From Pithys albifrons albifrons (lineage: Eukaryota; Chordata; Aves; Passeriformes; Thamnophilidae): a stretch of DNA of 64,000 nt. The stretch spans positions 3,636,347-3,700,346 of the forward strand of contig NC_092465.1 in assembly GCF_047495875.1 (NCBI RefSeq), given 5' to 3'. Below, in pieces: positions 46,227-59,873 of this stretch (position 1 is its first letter; every line of letters starts with the position of its first letter). The position numbers were made by a program, and so were the translations under genes. Under the pieces are notes generated by a model that searched no databases, was not told where the DNA came from, and saw only the letters and a list, made by a program, of their open reading frames with translations.

Positions 46227-49200
46227 CTAACTTTTTTCCCACCTCACAGGCAGCTGTAGCAGATAGTATTTATATTTTCATAAAGGGCCAGGTGAGCATC
46301 TGTGTTTTTGTGTTATTTCAAGATATTTCAGTATATCTCCATTACTGTGGTGGCCACAGTTACAGTCCCAGCTTGCTGATCATTAGTGGTGAAAGGAAGG
46401 AAAGTTTTATTACTTAGTTCTTGAAAATATTTTATATATTTTTAGCTAATATACACTACAACAAAAGGCAAAATATCAGAAATATTATAGCAGAGCCATA
46501 AAATTCAATGCAGTTCCAAATCTCACTGAAAACCAACTTGGGGAGTCAGAGGAACAGGTGGGAGAGCAGGCAAAGGGGATCAGCTGTCCCAGGAGGTGAA
46601 CTCAAGGCACAGTGCAAATCCATTCCCATAGAGGCCAGATTTCTAGTTCTCCTGTCCCAGCTTAATAATTCTGTAGCCTTTCATCAGCTCTAAGTGAGGA
46701 TGATCAACCTCTTTTACCAGACCCTCTGCTGCTCCTTAGATAAAATTGGGCAGGCATGAGGAGGGACATCCTGCACTGCGGTTCTCTCCTGCAGGAGACT
46801 CACTCCTATCATTTGGAAGCACATACAAGTTTTAGGTATCCCATTCACTCTGCACAATGTTTCATCTGCCAGCAGTCCTTGGAGTTGGCAAAATTATTCT
46901 TGGGGTTTTAAAGAAGGCATTGAAAATCAGTAGTTCTTCCATAAATATTAAACTATCACACTCATTATGACAAAGGCATCTGCTGAAGGCGATTATTTGT
47001 CTGAACAGCCCACACAGCGTAGGTAGAACATGGGTTATGTTAAGAGCCTGTTGTAGGATGCAGTCTTGTATCATTTTATAAGGTATGAATTTTACATCCA
47101 AAGGGTAAAGCTTAGTATCATGAATTATAACCATAGTAAGCTATTGCTGATTTTTTTTTTTTTGCAATTCTGTAATTTTAAAGTTGTCTACCTATCTACT
47201 AAGATTGCACTGAGTTGGATTTAATTGCCAACAGATTTGTAGTTATAGCAAAAGAAGCATCTTGTGAGTAGCTACAAAAGGATGCCTACAAGAGCAGGAA
47301 AATAACATCCCTTTACACTGAAACAAACAATTACTGGTAATGTAAAAAATATGAAGTCTCACAGGCAAGAATGAACCTTGCTTACAATTGACATTATTTC
47401 AGCTGAGCTGGCTCTAAAATCAAAATCATGCTAATGAAGGGACTATAAACACACCTTGAACCCTAATTCAATAATGAGATCAACAATTACACTTAAAGCT
47501 TACTTAGCACTGCAGCAGTGTGAGCAAAATTCTTTTGATCACCTATATTGTGCCATTCATTATTTTCTTTGATGGTTAATAACACTAAAAAGCACTTGAT
47601 AAAAAGAATAAAATGAAGTACAATATTTATACCTTATTACAAAGTGCATTAGCAAATCAGAGTGCTCAGAGCACCTACATTAAAAAGAAAACATCATCAA
47701 TATTTCATGTTTGTCTTCTTTAACATCTAGCTGTGGTTTTAAAATCAACAAAACTTTCAACCTTTAATCCACTGCAGTCTCCAGAAATGCTATCTTTTGT
47801 CCTTCAGACCCACATGCTGGCCATTTTGTTACACATCTTTGTTTCCATCTTTGTGTGGCCTTTAGAAAATAGAAATCAGCACTTGCAAATTTGTAATTTT
47901 AAGAGGTGAGTGCCAGGAGACATTTTAGTAAGCAAGAAGAAAGCAGTTATTTGACTTGGTGATTTCAACACTGTTCTACATCGGGGAGGGGGGAAAATGG
48001 CATGAAGACATTGTGCTAGGCAACAGATCATGTAAACATTTCCTATGACAGTCTTTCATCATCTATAGGAACATTTACACTGCCAGATCTTGTCTTCTTT
48101 AAAAATGTCAGCTCAGTAAGTTTGATGCACATGTGCTCCTTCTGTAAGTGTCTGCTCAGGCAGACAGTTTACTAATTTGTGGCTCAGTAAGCCTTTCACT
48201 GCACCAAGCACCTTGAGGTTAGCACATCTCTAATCATTATTTGATAACAGAAATCTGTAAGCATCACATCCCTGGTAACAAGAACATTGTATCTTAGCAA
48301 CCAGCCTTGATATTCAAACAATTTCATTAAAGCGTAGCACCTCTTAGCAGGTGGGTGAGTGCGGGTGTTGATAAACATTTATAACATGATCAACCATTGT
48401 GTTTGCCAACACTATAATCATCATGACAAATTTATGAATTTGTTTACAAGCTCTTAGGTACCAACCTAAGTAGGTAAACTACCTTATACTATGCTTCTGT
48501 GTCTATAGATAGAGGCACATTCTGGGATTTGATGCTTCTTTAAATTGAACATATTGGGTAAAAGGTTAGCAGATGAACATCACATGTCACCGTAAAAATC
48601 ACCATTTAAATTAAACCACAAAGGATGTGTTAGAGCAAGGGCAAGGATTATATTTCACCCCCAAGAGAGCAAGGAAATTTAAAGTTGAAACTGCCTGTAA
48701 TTTATTCTCAGGTCCCCAGCAGGGCATATATGTGGACACGGTGCCCCAGCCCCACATGGAGAAACCTCACACCATGGAGGGTCATGGAGCAGGGGGCCAC
48801 CAACACCACACATAGGGAGCAGTGGCTTACTGGCCTCAGCCAGGGCTTGGAAATCCTGCCAGAGGGAGATATCAGGATAACCCCTCTGCCTCCCAAGGGA
48901 ACGGGCCAAGGCTCAAAATTATTTCAGTTCATAAAATACCCCACAGCATACCTGTACCCAGGGGGATGGCAGACTTTAAAGAAATCAAATCCACCATCTT
49001 CTTTTGGAAATGCAGCTCAGACATTCTCAATCATACTCAGCAAAAAAGGGCTCATATAAACATAACTTCTGAAATGGAAGCAATGCAGGCCAGATTGGCT
49101 AAATTTTGCTTATGAAGACAGGAAAGCTTTTTCAGTTCTGGGTTACGGAGCCCTCTCCCTTGCTGTCCCAGGAAAGCTCATCATATAATCCTCTTCACAA

Positions 49201-52200
49201 ACTGCTTAGCTAAAACTTAAGTTTGCTAACCCCATACCTTCCATGGGAAGTTTTTTTTCAGAACTTCACTCCTTCAGTAATTTAAGGACTCCTAATCTGG
49301 GTCTGATTTTATTTATGGCTGTTGAATATTCGTTTGTTCTCATGCCAATATTGTCATTTCACTGAGACCACTCAACTCTTCTTGGTGTTTACATCCCCTT
49401 TTTTTTTAAACCACAGAGCAATCATGACCCCTCTTAGTCTTCATTGTTGCTAGGCTAAACAAATTGTGCTCTTTTATGGCTGTATTACATCAACACAACC
49501 CTGTGGAGGGCAATAGGTTTACTCTTTTGTAATCAAAACCAGCATTTGATCTCATGAACTTAAAGGGAAACGTCCTTCTATGAGTGTTACTTTCTAAAGT
49601 GATTTCCAGTGTGGAGCTGCTGCCCAAAGGGACAAGGAAGTGAGAAAAGGAACAGCCAGAGAAAGTCAGCTGGCCAGCCCAGGGTCAGAAACACTGACCA
49701 CTCTTGTTTGTAATTCAATGTGCCAACCAAAGTCACTCAAATTCTTTTGAGGGCCAGATTTTATGTAAGTGTTTTGGTTGCCAACCTAAATTATGAAACC
49801 ACTTATCTACCCAAATCCATCTGCAAATGTGACTGTCTCTTCATCCCTTATTTTTTTCTATAAGCTGAAGCCACTCTTATCATCTCACGGAGTTCTCAGA
49901 GAACAAGACCCTCAGGCAATAAGATACCCTGAGCAAATGCTGTGCAGTCTTGGGTCTAAACACAGTCTTGGATTCAAATTTCATATATTCTTACACCTAT
50001 ACTGTGCACAACAAGCCAGCCTATGGTTGGAAAACCATATCTAGAAACTTCCAGACATTCCTTTTCTGCAAGCCTAAACAGCCTTATAGGAATATTCATC
50101 CATCAGCCACAGATACCCTTCTGCATTGCCAGCTGTGGGGGAACGTAGGCCAAGAGGAAAGCAAAGGCAACAGGAGTGGCAAAAATGTTTAAGGTCAATG
50201 AGCAGATAAACAGAATACATATCATACTCAAGCTTTGTCTCTGATTAATGGATATTTTACCAAAAAAAACAAGTTGGAAGCAAAATTTTGGAACCGTCAA
50301 GAACTCCTTGATACTTCAATCTAGCATTCAAAATAATGACCTCTCACCCTTTTCAGTGGCTGCTTTGAAAGGATTTTTCAAGCAAACCCAAAAATAGCCT
50401 TGCTCGAGCTGCAATATGTGTTTAAAATTTACCAAAAGGTGGGAGACTGAATGCAAGCAGGAGAAAAACAGGAATATGAAGTTTGTACCTTGTACCTATG
50501 GCATCCAAGGTAACACTATCGCATCACTGATTTCACACTGGGCACATTACATCAGGCTATTAATCTACCTGAAATACCTGGGACCAAGTGGAGCATTATG
50601 GAATAGGTAACTGAAACTCCCTTTTTGAAACTAAAGTCATCCACTGCAAAGAAAGAGCAACATACTTTGTCATTTCAGCTTGTTGGCTTTGTGGTTAGCT
50701 TTCCTCCCAGTGCTGAGATCTGATATTATCCTACACAGTACAGGTGGGAAAGGAAACACAGCTGATACATTAGAGTAATGGGGTTTTTTTCCCCTTTTTT
50801 TTCCTTTAAATTCACTCTCTAGGTTTGTAAATCTGCATAAGTTTTAATTAGGTGTCTTGTGACATTAAAAAATCCAAAACAAGAACTAAGGATTGCAGTG
50901 AACTATAGTAGATACTAGACATACACTTTACTAAACAAGTGTCAGGTACACATACCCATAGATCACATATAAATAAAATATATCTTTAGCAACAAATTTG
51001 GATTACTTGCACACAAAGGGGAAAACCTATTTAAAATGGGAGGCCGAGGTAATCCATAGTTCTCCTCTACAAACAGAGTGCAAATTTAATTTTCAAAAAT
51101 ATATATTTTTGTTCTGACACAAAATAAAAAAAAAATTGGCCAGCTGTGGCTCCTCATGCCTCAATTTCACCTTCTGTAAAATGAGAGAATTTCTTAAATC
51201 CTATCTCCTTTTCTGCAAGCCAACATTTCCAAAGCACTCCAAACCTGAAGTTATTTTTGGAATAGTATCTTCTGAACACGTTGAAGAAATACCTTAAAGA
51301 ACAACACAACTTGCACGCAGAAGTCAAATTCATATTCCTTAGCAGAAATCGTTATACTTTATGTTTTCATAGCACAACAGAGTCTGACCTACAGAATGAT
51401 GACAGCAATAGACTAGAAAGACATTTTCTCCTCTTTCAGCTCATTTCTTTTGCAGGACACATATAAAACAGTCAAAGACAAGAAATGAGTATTTGTAATG
51501 TTATGAAAAATTTAAAATTTCTAAATACTTGAAAAGGGACAGGTTTTGAAAAGAGAAAGAAGATTTTAGGGTAGCCTTCAAGCAACGTTGCCCTGCGCCC
51601 TTACTCCATCCACATACTCTTGAAGGATAAAGATAGACTTTGGGTTCTCACTTTTCCAGCCTCAAATTGCAACTGCTTCCCAGAAATTCTTAGCAAAGGT
51701 ATATGTGCAGCCAAAATCTGGTGGAAAACCTCTCTTTCTGCATCTCCTGTTTCCAAATACTCTACTACCTCAACTCTGTCCCACATCTCTGCCACAGAGA
51801 GGAAGCCGCCTGACAGCACTTACTTGGCCACACAATAGAGCAGGCAAGCACTCATTGTCCAAGCCAGCAAGGAACAGACACTGGATTGATAATAAAACAT
51901 GGTACTATAGAAAGAATAATCACTTAACACCACCACGAGCTGGTTAAATATTATCCCTGTTCCACAGTTAGGGAAAACTGATGGACATTGTGTCGAGGCT
52001 ACGTGGAGCCACTCATCACAAGTGGAGTTTGATCTCCTTGGCTTCAGATCCCCATTTTTACATCCAGAATCAGTCAGAAAAGGAAATGCTGAGTGTTTTC
52101 AAATATGAGGGGTTCTGAGGTTGTGAGGGGCAGTTTCTAATGCTTTTCTGGCCTTCCCCAAACCAGCTATAAGACTGCTCAATAGTTTTGACTCACAAAA

Positions 52201-53248
52201 GGAGAAGGGGCACATACTGAGGCCACCTGTGGCTCCACATTCCCCTCTTTCATTCCTCACCCCTCTCCTCCCCTCCTTCCTGGGTGGAACTGAGGGTTGC
52301 CTGCTTACAAAGGGACACACATTGGGTATCTGGGAGGTCCCATAAATTTGAAATTTCCCCAATTCAACTCCATTAAACTGTTTTTACCCATATTGGGCCA
52401 GGAGTAACAGAATGGGGAGAGTATGCTGAGAAACAGGGTCTTCCTGCACCAGCTGGGGGTAACATTTACTTGCAACAAGTACAAGATGCCACAGATGATG
52501 CCTGAAGATAAATATACACCCTTTCATATTTAACCAGCATATTTTGCCTTTTTAACACAATACTCAAATCTGTTTAATTTCTAGACTGCCACTTCAGAGC
52601 TTCCTGACATTTTCAGCAAAGAAGGACAAGACAACCAAGGCTGAGGATGCCCACGCAGAGTACTGCAGGTGACATCACTTTGGGCCTTTGACAGAAATGC
52701 CACCACAAGGGATAGTCAAAAAGCTGATTCCAACACCACTCCACTACACAGCAATTTCCAAGACTCCAACATTTGTCATACAAACACTAAATAAAGTCCT
52801 TCAAAATTTTTTTTAAACTTTAGGCTGTTAAAGAGCCCCTTGCAGTCACAAACCCACAGGCTTAAGTAATGAAAGCCTTTGTGCTGATATGTCTGAAATA
52901 CATCCTTTTGCTTGATTCTTAGCAGAACTTTTTGTGATAAACACACACACAAAACCAGCACAAAACCAAAACCCACCATAAACCAGGTAAAGCTGAGCTT
53001 CATACTGGCCTGAGACAACTTATGGGCCACCTACCTACTATTATCACACTAATTAAGAGCGTTCTAACAGCAGGGGAAGGTGGAAAATACTTTGGATATT
53101 CTGCTGAATCTCCTGGAGCTGTATGAATTTTCAAGCTTTAGTTCTTCAGAAGCTCATCAATAGATTAAGATCTTGCCGTGGTCAGTTGAATTATATATGT
53201 TTTTCATTAGAAGCCTAAAGATAAATATGAATTCATAAATGTGTGTCT
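46227..53248. other. Long AT-rich non-coding stretch
   Basis: Seven kilobases with no recognised repeat family apart from simple runs. A slightly GC-richer island at 48690-48920 carries overlapping frames on both strands, none domain-like. The candidate element at 47395-47600 lies here. Confidence 0.5.
47395..47600. promoter_or_regulatory. Candidate conserved non-coding element
   Basis: Non-repetitive AT-rich block with ATTTCAGCTGAGCTGGC (E-box CAGCTG), CATGCTAATGAAGGG, CTAATTCAATAATGAGATCA and CATTCATTATTTTCTTTGATGG. CTTTGAT is a TCF/LEF-type word and ATGCTAAT is octamer-like. Suggestive texture only. Confidence 0.2.
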
Positions 53249-53261
53249 ACACACACACACA
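53249..53261. repeat. (AC)n microsatellite
   Basis: ACACACACACACA immediately after GTGTGTCT, so the two arms can pair as a small hairpin. Confidence 0.85.
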
Positions 53262-55350
53262 TCTGCAGGATTTAATCGTTCAGATCACAGTGGAAAGTAG
53301 TTTTAACACAGCAGTGAATTTTGCCTTTCTAGTGTGTTAGAGAAAAGAAAGAAGTAGAACTGTGTAGGAACATAAATCAGAATGACCTTTACCACTTCTT
53401 TAACTCCTAAGGAAAAACTATTGAATTTTAGGGAAAGAATAGTCTCCATTAAAGAAAGAGACAAGCAGCCCATTAGGTCAATTTTAATTTTAAGACCAGA
53501 ATATCCCTTTGATTATGAATTGTATTAAAATGATTAAAATATTCTAATTAAAAAACCACTAATTTCAGACCTGCTGTCAAGTAAATATATATGGTTCACA
53601 ATGTCTCAATGAAACTTAACATTTGTAATAAAGTCCATAGTTTATTAAAATGATAATCTAACCACATTTAAATTGATTTTAAAACTCTAAAATATACACT
53701 TTCACCATCTTACTGTCTGATATAAAAGAGTGCCAGTAAAGCCAGCATTTCTAGCTTTTTATTTCTCTCCTGATTGTGTGACCATCTCTACAACATAAAA
53801 ACATCTTAAAGACCTCAAAAGAACTCCTCCAGACACTGGGAGAGATGAGTGACAAAAGCTACAGGCAGAAATCCTAACATTTTCCTGAAGAATCTTTGTT
53901 ATTATTTATAAACACTTTTTTCTGTTGCTGTAACACAACTAGGAGACATATGCAGATAGATAAAACACCAAATGTTTATTTTTTTAATTTGTTTTTTTTA
54001 TGTTTTAAAGTGATCTTTGCATTATACAGGCTTTTTCCTTCAGATCACTATTAGAGTCTTATGAGAGCCAAGCTGCAATCCCCATTTGACTCATCACATT
54101 ATATGCTCATATTAAGTTTTGCATTAAATCCCAGTGCCATCTATAACTTACTACTAATATCTTTACACCACTGAGGCTTTGATATTTGATGGAAAGCCCC
54201 TGAAACCTCACCATGGGTCTCATCAAATCAGGCAAGCCTCACTTTCCTATGTATTTACCAACTGAAGCATATATTCAAGTCAACCTCGTTTGAGGAGTCC
54301 ATGGTTGGTTAATCAGCTATGCAGTTTTCTCAACCTATTGTTTTTAGCAATACAGCCAAAATTCTACGAAATGGCATCTCTTGATGCTATACTTAAATAT
54401 CAATGCTTTACCTGAAGAGAATCAAAATGGTATCTCTTGCTCCCATTAATTCCTTAGTTCTTGCTTACTGCAATGCATCTAAAGAAATGAAACTTATTGA
54501 ATCAAGTTTAATGACATAATAAATTCTTCCCTTCGGACAATGTTGAGGCTTAATTCACTAGAGCACTTTAAGCCTTTGCCTTTAGCATCTGATGGGTCAT
54601 TAGTCTGTAATCCAGCAGCCAGCCTGTTTGGAATCTAAAGTAAATCAGGAACCGTATCAGTAGTTTCTGAAATATGACTGGCAGGTCAAGTGGCCTCAAA
54701 AAGACTGCCTGGGGCAGTTAAGACTAGGATAGGGCATGACTAGAACAGAACCAGTGATGAATCTGGAAGCATGTACTCAATAAAGACTTCATTCATTCTA
54801 ACTCACTAAACAGCAGTTCTTCAAATGACTTGACTTATATTTTTGATGTTTTTAACCAGTAGGTCATGCAATAAAATTGTCCTGTATGTGCCAATAGGCT
54901 TAACACACAGATCATTGACTTGCGTGCTTGGGCATATTTTATTTATATTTTTCCCTCAAGTTTTTCCATAGCAGCCTGAAATAGGCAATAGAATCACTGC
55001 CGTGTGGGAAAACATGTAATCTAATGGACTTAGATCATAGAATTTTGAAAAGCAGAAAGTTTGATGAAACACCCTTTTGTTCAAAAAGAAAGAAACTGAA
55101 ATGCCAGTTCCTACACCTGGAAAGTCACATTCCTGAGATGCTACTAATAATCTGTGCTCCCAGCTGAATATTTCTCACATTACATATTAAAAACAGTCCT
55201 TACACCATCATTTTAGGGCTTTCCAATAAAAGCCAGAAAACCAACTCTGCTTTAGAATTTCAGCTGGAGTATTTCAGGCTTATTGGAGATGAAAACGTGC
55301 TGTGCTCATCTCCATCACCCTCCACTACAGCATTCACTGAACGCTCATAA

Positions 55351-55412
55351 GACTTGATTCAAAGTCCACTTCAGTCAATTGACCCCAGTGGTCTTTAGAT
55401 CAGGCCCTTCAT
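55351..55412. mobile_element. Ancient amniote repeat remnant
   Basis: GACTTGATTCAAAGTCCACT, TCAGTCAATTGACCCCAGTG and GTCTTTAGATCAGGCCCTTC parallel the old repeat core CAAAGCCCATTGAAGTCAATGG...GGCTTTGGATCAGGCCC. Both flanks decay rapidly. The match is a recognised pattern. A library search would be needed to name the family. Confidence 0.5.
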
Positions 55413-56439
55413 CTGTACATTGCACTCAGATAATCAGTAACAGCTTAGTTAGAGGATACACATTATTTTTTTTCCACCCACCATTCCCCAGATTCAACGA
55501 AACATTTCCAAACCTCTCAAAAACAGACTAGCACTTTCAGAGAATACAGTGTGTCACACGCTGTAGTCATGATTTAAGTTATATTTGCAATTAAAAAAAA
55601 AGAAATCAAGGCAACACAGTGGGGGAAAATAAATAAACACATGATCTTGATGCTTTGACTCCTAGAAAATATGGCTTTTTTGCTGCTTTCCTCAATTATG
55701 CTTCAACTCTGATGACAGAATGGTTTCTCAGTGGAGACAAGGAAACGTTGGCACCAAGCAGGGGGTGGAAAGGAAGACTAATTCTTGCATACTTCTCAAC
55801 TACCTTTCTTTCCTCCCAGTAATGGCTGTAGTGTAAAGATACTTAGAAATAGTTAACAGAACGGCACAAACCGACTCTGTGCTAACTGAGCTATCAAGTG
55901 TTTCACAAGTCTACAACTTCCACCTGACACAGGTATCAGTGCACAGGTGCTCCAGGGAGCAGCAGTGATCAAAAATGGCTGTAAAATAACTCTAAATGTC
56001 ACAGTATTTGGGGAAATTAAGTGCTTGGCCAGTTCCTTAAATCAAAGCCTTGCACTGTAGGTCTGTGGTGAGAGGATGGTTCCCAGCAAACCAAGTTGTA
56101 AATTATCATAAAGAAAGCTGCCTCTGCCCTCAGTGCACAGCAGCAAAAGAAAGCAAGGCTTGGAAACAGTGCATGAGGCTGAGTTATGAAATGCAGGCAA
56201 GTGAGTTACCCTCCTTTCCTTAGAATACCAAAATAGCAGGATTCAAAGGCAGAGAGGATAACCTCAACATCCCCACTCCCACTGCAGAGCACGCGTGGGA
56301 CAGGAGCCCACAATCAGTGTATTTAATGGTCACCTTCCACAGAGCAGCTGTGTGGAATTCAGCAGGGCAAATCCCCAAATATCCCCAATTAGAAAGATAA
56401 CTCATTTCCAGATCCAGCCTGCTCAAAGTTGTCTACAGA

Positions 56440-56590
56440 TTAATTTAAATATGCATTAAACACACTGTGTAGCAGAGGCAAAATTACTTATTGCTTTAAG
56501 CATGCCCATGCTATTTTAAAATAGCCTGGCCGTCATGAGCATTTCTCCTATTATCTTTGGTGACATTTAATCAGTGCTTAAATGTTGGGA
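56440..56590. promoter_or_regulatory. Candidate conserved non-coding element
   Basis: AATATGCATTAAACACACTG, TTACTTATTGCTTTAAGCAT, GCCATGCTATTTTAAAATAG-like words and TCCTATTATCTTTGGTGACA form a compact non-repetitive block containing a POU/octamer-like ATGCAT, a MEF2-like CTATTTTAAAATAG (56511-56524) and a CTTTGG word. Function is inferred. Confidence 0.22.
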
Positions 56591-57166
56591 ACACAAGGGA
56601 AAGAAATCAGGTTATATATTTGGGAAGGCAACTCTTAGAAATTAGGCTTCTTTCCAAAAGAAAACTTAACCAGTTTCTTACTGACTAAGCAAACAGAGTT
56701 AACACTTATGCTTTCTCCTTGGTAGGGAAAAATGTACAGGATACCCCAGCAGGGTCAAATCCTTTCTGGGGACACACTAGCAAAGCTGAGATCAAAATCC
56801 CAGAAGACTCGGACCAATAACTTCAGCCCCTGTACAGTAATATTCTCCTTTTCCCTGTGTCTCACACACTACAGAGGTAGAAGGTATTTAGAAAAATGGG
56901 AAAATGTATTTTTTTCTAATTTATTATTGAACTATTAAAGGGTCTCTGTCATTTGGGATCTCCCTCCATCTCCAGCCTTTGTATTCCAAGGTAGTTCAGT
57001 AACAGCAGTAAGTGAGCCTAAAACGCCAAGTTGAGATTTGCATTATAAATAGCATATACAAAGAGAGATTTTTTAAACTTTGGTTGATCTAGCATATCAA
57101 AGATCTTTTTCTCTCTTTTTCTAAGCTACTTCAGTGACTGTATTGAAGTGAACTGAAAGGATTAGC

Positions 57167-57733
57167 TTGAAAGTGGCAAGAAATCTGTCATGCAAAGAAA
57201 TAATTTCCCCAACCCCCCCTCACTTATTTCAGTTGAGCTCTTCATTATATGGGGAGCCCTTTCCTTCTCTGAAATGCATTTTGCTGTCTGTCTCTCTCAT
57301 GCCATCCTGTGCTGCACCAATACCATACAAGGTGAAAACAAAGTGTGCAAGAGCAGTTCCTGACAAAGGTTCCTGCGTCCCCTCTTCAACCTCCTGCGCT
57401 GCTAAAATGACCACTAGAGTGAAGATTGGAACATGTTTGCTTAGTGTTTCCTCTTTACCCAGAGCCAGAGGTACATCCAGAGTACTAATGGCCTCTGCCT
57501 CTCCCACACTTTCTCCTGCTTTGTTTCCCTACAGCACAGGCCATCGGTGTGATCGCGACACACATCGCAAAAACACACATGGAAGATGTTCTCTGCTTCC
57601 CAAGGAAGTCACACAGTGTTTTCACTGCTTGTGGTGTGGTTTGCATAGTCTTGCTCCAGTCTATCTGGGAAAAATGAAACAGCATGGAAAAGTCACCAGG
57701 GGAAGAAGAGCAGAAGGAATGACTCAGCTCTGA
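57167..57733 (+). other. 188-codon open frame, unrecognised
   Basis: This is the longest ATG-initiated open frame in the window and it lies in a locally GC-richer stretch with an unusual knot of CpGs near 57545-57567. The predicted product is rich in Ser, Pro, Thr and Cys with no hydrophobic core pattern I recognise. A C-x2-C-x3-C-like cluster (CFHCLWCG) appears near residue 154. The reverse strand is also open over 57229-57507 and 57485-57805, typical of a composition effect. A CTTTGTTTCCCTACAG acceptor-like tract ends at 57536. It could be a lncRNA exon, a conserved element or chance. Confidence 0.15.
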
Positions 57734-59839
57734 ACCTGGATTCTGACAAAAATGACTAAGAGTTCCCGAAGTTAAGAAAAAAAAAATCATGACCGCTGAT
57801 ACCAATTCTCCATTAGATGTGCTTGTATTTAGAAAGTTTACAAGTTGGATTATTCCTTGGATATATCAGTCACTCTGAAGCTCCCTACCTAGCCTGATGC
57901 CCCTTTCCTTTGAATAATTAAGCAAATGGGCTGCATTTACTTTTTCAAACAAAAAGTCCTTGTGTTTGCTGACAAGTTCAGTGATAGTCCTAACCCAGAT
58001 AACAGTCTCAGAAAAGAGCTCCCAGCCTGCAGTTGGTGAAAGGCTGAAGGTCTGAGGGGAAAGAAGGGACAGGCAGGCACAGACAGGGCAAGGGTTTGGG
58101 TTTCCCATGCTGGCGCTGAAAACAAGAGGATGGCTGAGTCAGAGCTCAGGGCTTCGTTAAGGCCACGTGTTTACAGAATAACTCGTTGTTCCCATCACAG
58201 ACTTACTCCACTGCCCACTCCAGTCCCAGCTCATTCCTTTTACATCAGTGACTCCACAGCAAGATTAGACAGACATGGGGCAGAGAAAAAACCGGCTCAG
58301 GACAGTGTAATCCCTGCTTTCTTGACTGACTTGTTTGTGCCAGGATAGGCCAGGTACTTGCAGTAGAAGTATTGTATGTCCAAACTCTCTGTCAAGTACC
58401 ACTCATGTGAGAACAAACCATGGGTCACTCAGAATACTGAAAATATGGGGACTGTTAACCCAAAGTTAACCTAATACAGTTTATAGTGATGTGCCACTAG
58501 GATAGTCTTTAATGGGCAGATTCTAGCAGTTGATTTATCAGCCACTAATTACAGAAAATACTAGGGGGTTTCTTCACATCACATAAGCTACAATAGCTGC
58601 TCCATTTCTCAATGCCGATGACACAGGCATTCTGTCAGAGCTGAAGAGCTGCCTACTGACCCCTCCTCTTCATCAAGGGGGACTGCTTATGTCCTGAGCT
58701 AAAGCTGTGCCAGCACCAGCTGGCAGGCATGCTCATGAACCTACAAAACCCACCCCGAAGACAAGTGAGACCTCTGAAACCTGCAGAAGCAAGACCAGAG
58801 TTACTCCTTCATCACAAGATTAACTGCAGGAGAGTGCTCCAACAGCTATTCATCACTACCACCACCTAAAGCCTTCCTTTCTGCATATATCAACGTGTCG
58901 AGGGCTGTGACTAATGGAAAAGGCACCACCCTATAAAAAGGAATAAAAATGAAGAAACCATCAGTAACAAGCATCAAGTGAGCTGTAACAAGCTACGTAA
59001 AGATTTGAAGTAAATACAAACTAAAAAAAAAAATAGTCAGCATTCTTTTTAATCTCCTGATAAAGAAATGCAAAATATTAAATCAGTTTAGGTTTATTTC
59101 AAGCAGTCTTATGGAGATAAATAAAAAATAAGCTTCCAAAACACCCAGGGAAGTGACACAAGCCTGTGATCCCACAGAGGCAGTATGGATCCTGAGCCAT
59201 GAATAAAATACTGTTTGCATATGTGAAGTTCAGCACACAACAGACTTCTGAGAAGTGAGTAATGTCAAACAAAAGATAGTTGTATTAATAGCTATATGTA
59301 GTTTTGCTGTTGCTTTCCTATAAGGCTACATACAGGTTGAGGAATTGTCTGGGTGCCCACAGGGGACAGCCCACCTTCTCTAATGACCCACCCAACTGGG
59401 TCAGCCTGAGCTGGATGGCAGAAATGAGCAATAAAAAGTTTAACACTGTCTGAAATAATCCCGGATTTCATTTAATCTCCCTCCTAGTACTAAAAATAAC
59501 AGAGAGCAATAAAATCTCAGATGGTGCATATTGCCAGAGTCGACATTTAATCTTGCTGATGAGAAAAAGAAAAAGCGACAGACCCCTTTCTCAGCTTCCC
59601 AACACTCCAAATTTTGATTTTTTTTTCCTGCAGTGCTGGAATATGCACCTACTTCCTTGAATTAACAGATCTCCAAATAACACTCATAGGGGCTATTTTC
59701 CTCCACATAAAGTTGCTTTCTCTGTTCAGAAGAGTATAACTGGCTTTGGGAAGAAATATAAAAAAGTTGCTAAAGCCAGTAATTTCCTCAGCCACACATA
59801 TGGCTTCTAAGTTTAATAGCAATTATGTCATTTTTATAT

Positions 59840-59873
59840 ATGATTCACTTGATGTTGTTTTCATGTGAATCAT
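59840..59873. other. Imperfect inverted repeat / hairpin
   Basis: ATGATTCAC (59840-59848) pairs perfectly with GTGAATCAT (59865-59873). Inside, after one T:T mismatch, TGA pairs with TCA, leaving a loop of 8 bases. Outside, TATATAT on the left can pair with ATATATA on the right across a bulge. Total stem is about 12 bp plus the AT-rich extension. It could be a hairpin RNA, a mobile-element end or chance. No drosha-like flanks can be judged by eye. Confidence 0.5.

Larger units (their letters stand above)
53262..57166. other. AT-rich non-coding DNA
   Basis: Very few open frames. 53440-53720 is rich in TTAAAAT/ATTAAAAT words, and 54530-54620 has a non-repetitive texture (GCACTTTAAGCCTTTGCC). 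The old repeat remnant at 55351 and the candidate element at 56440 lie in this stretch. Confidence 0.5.
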
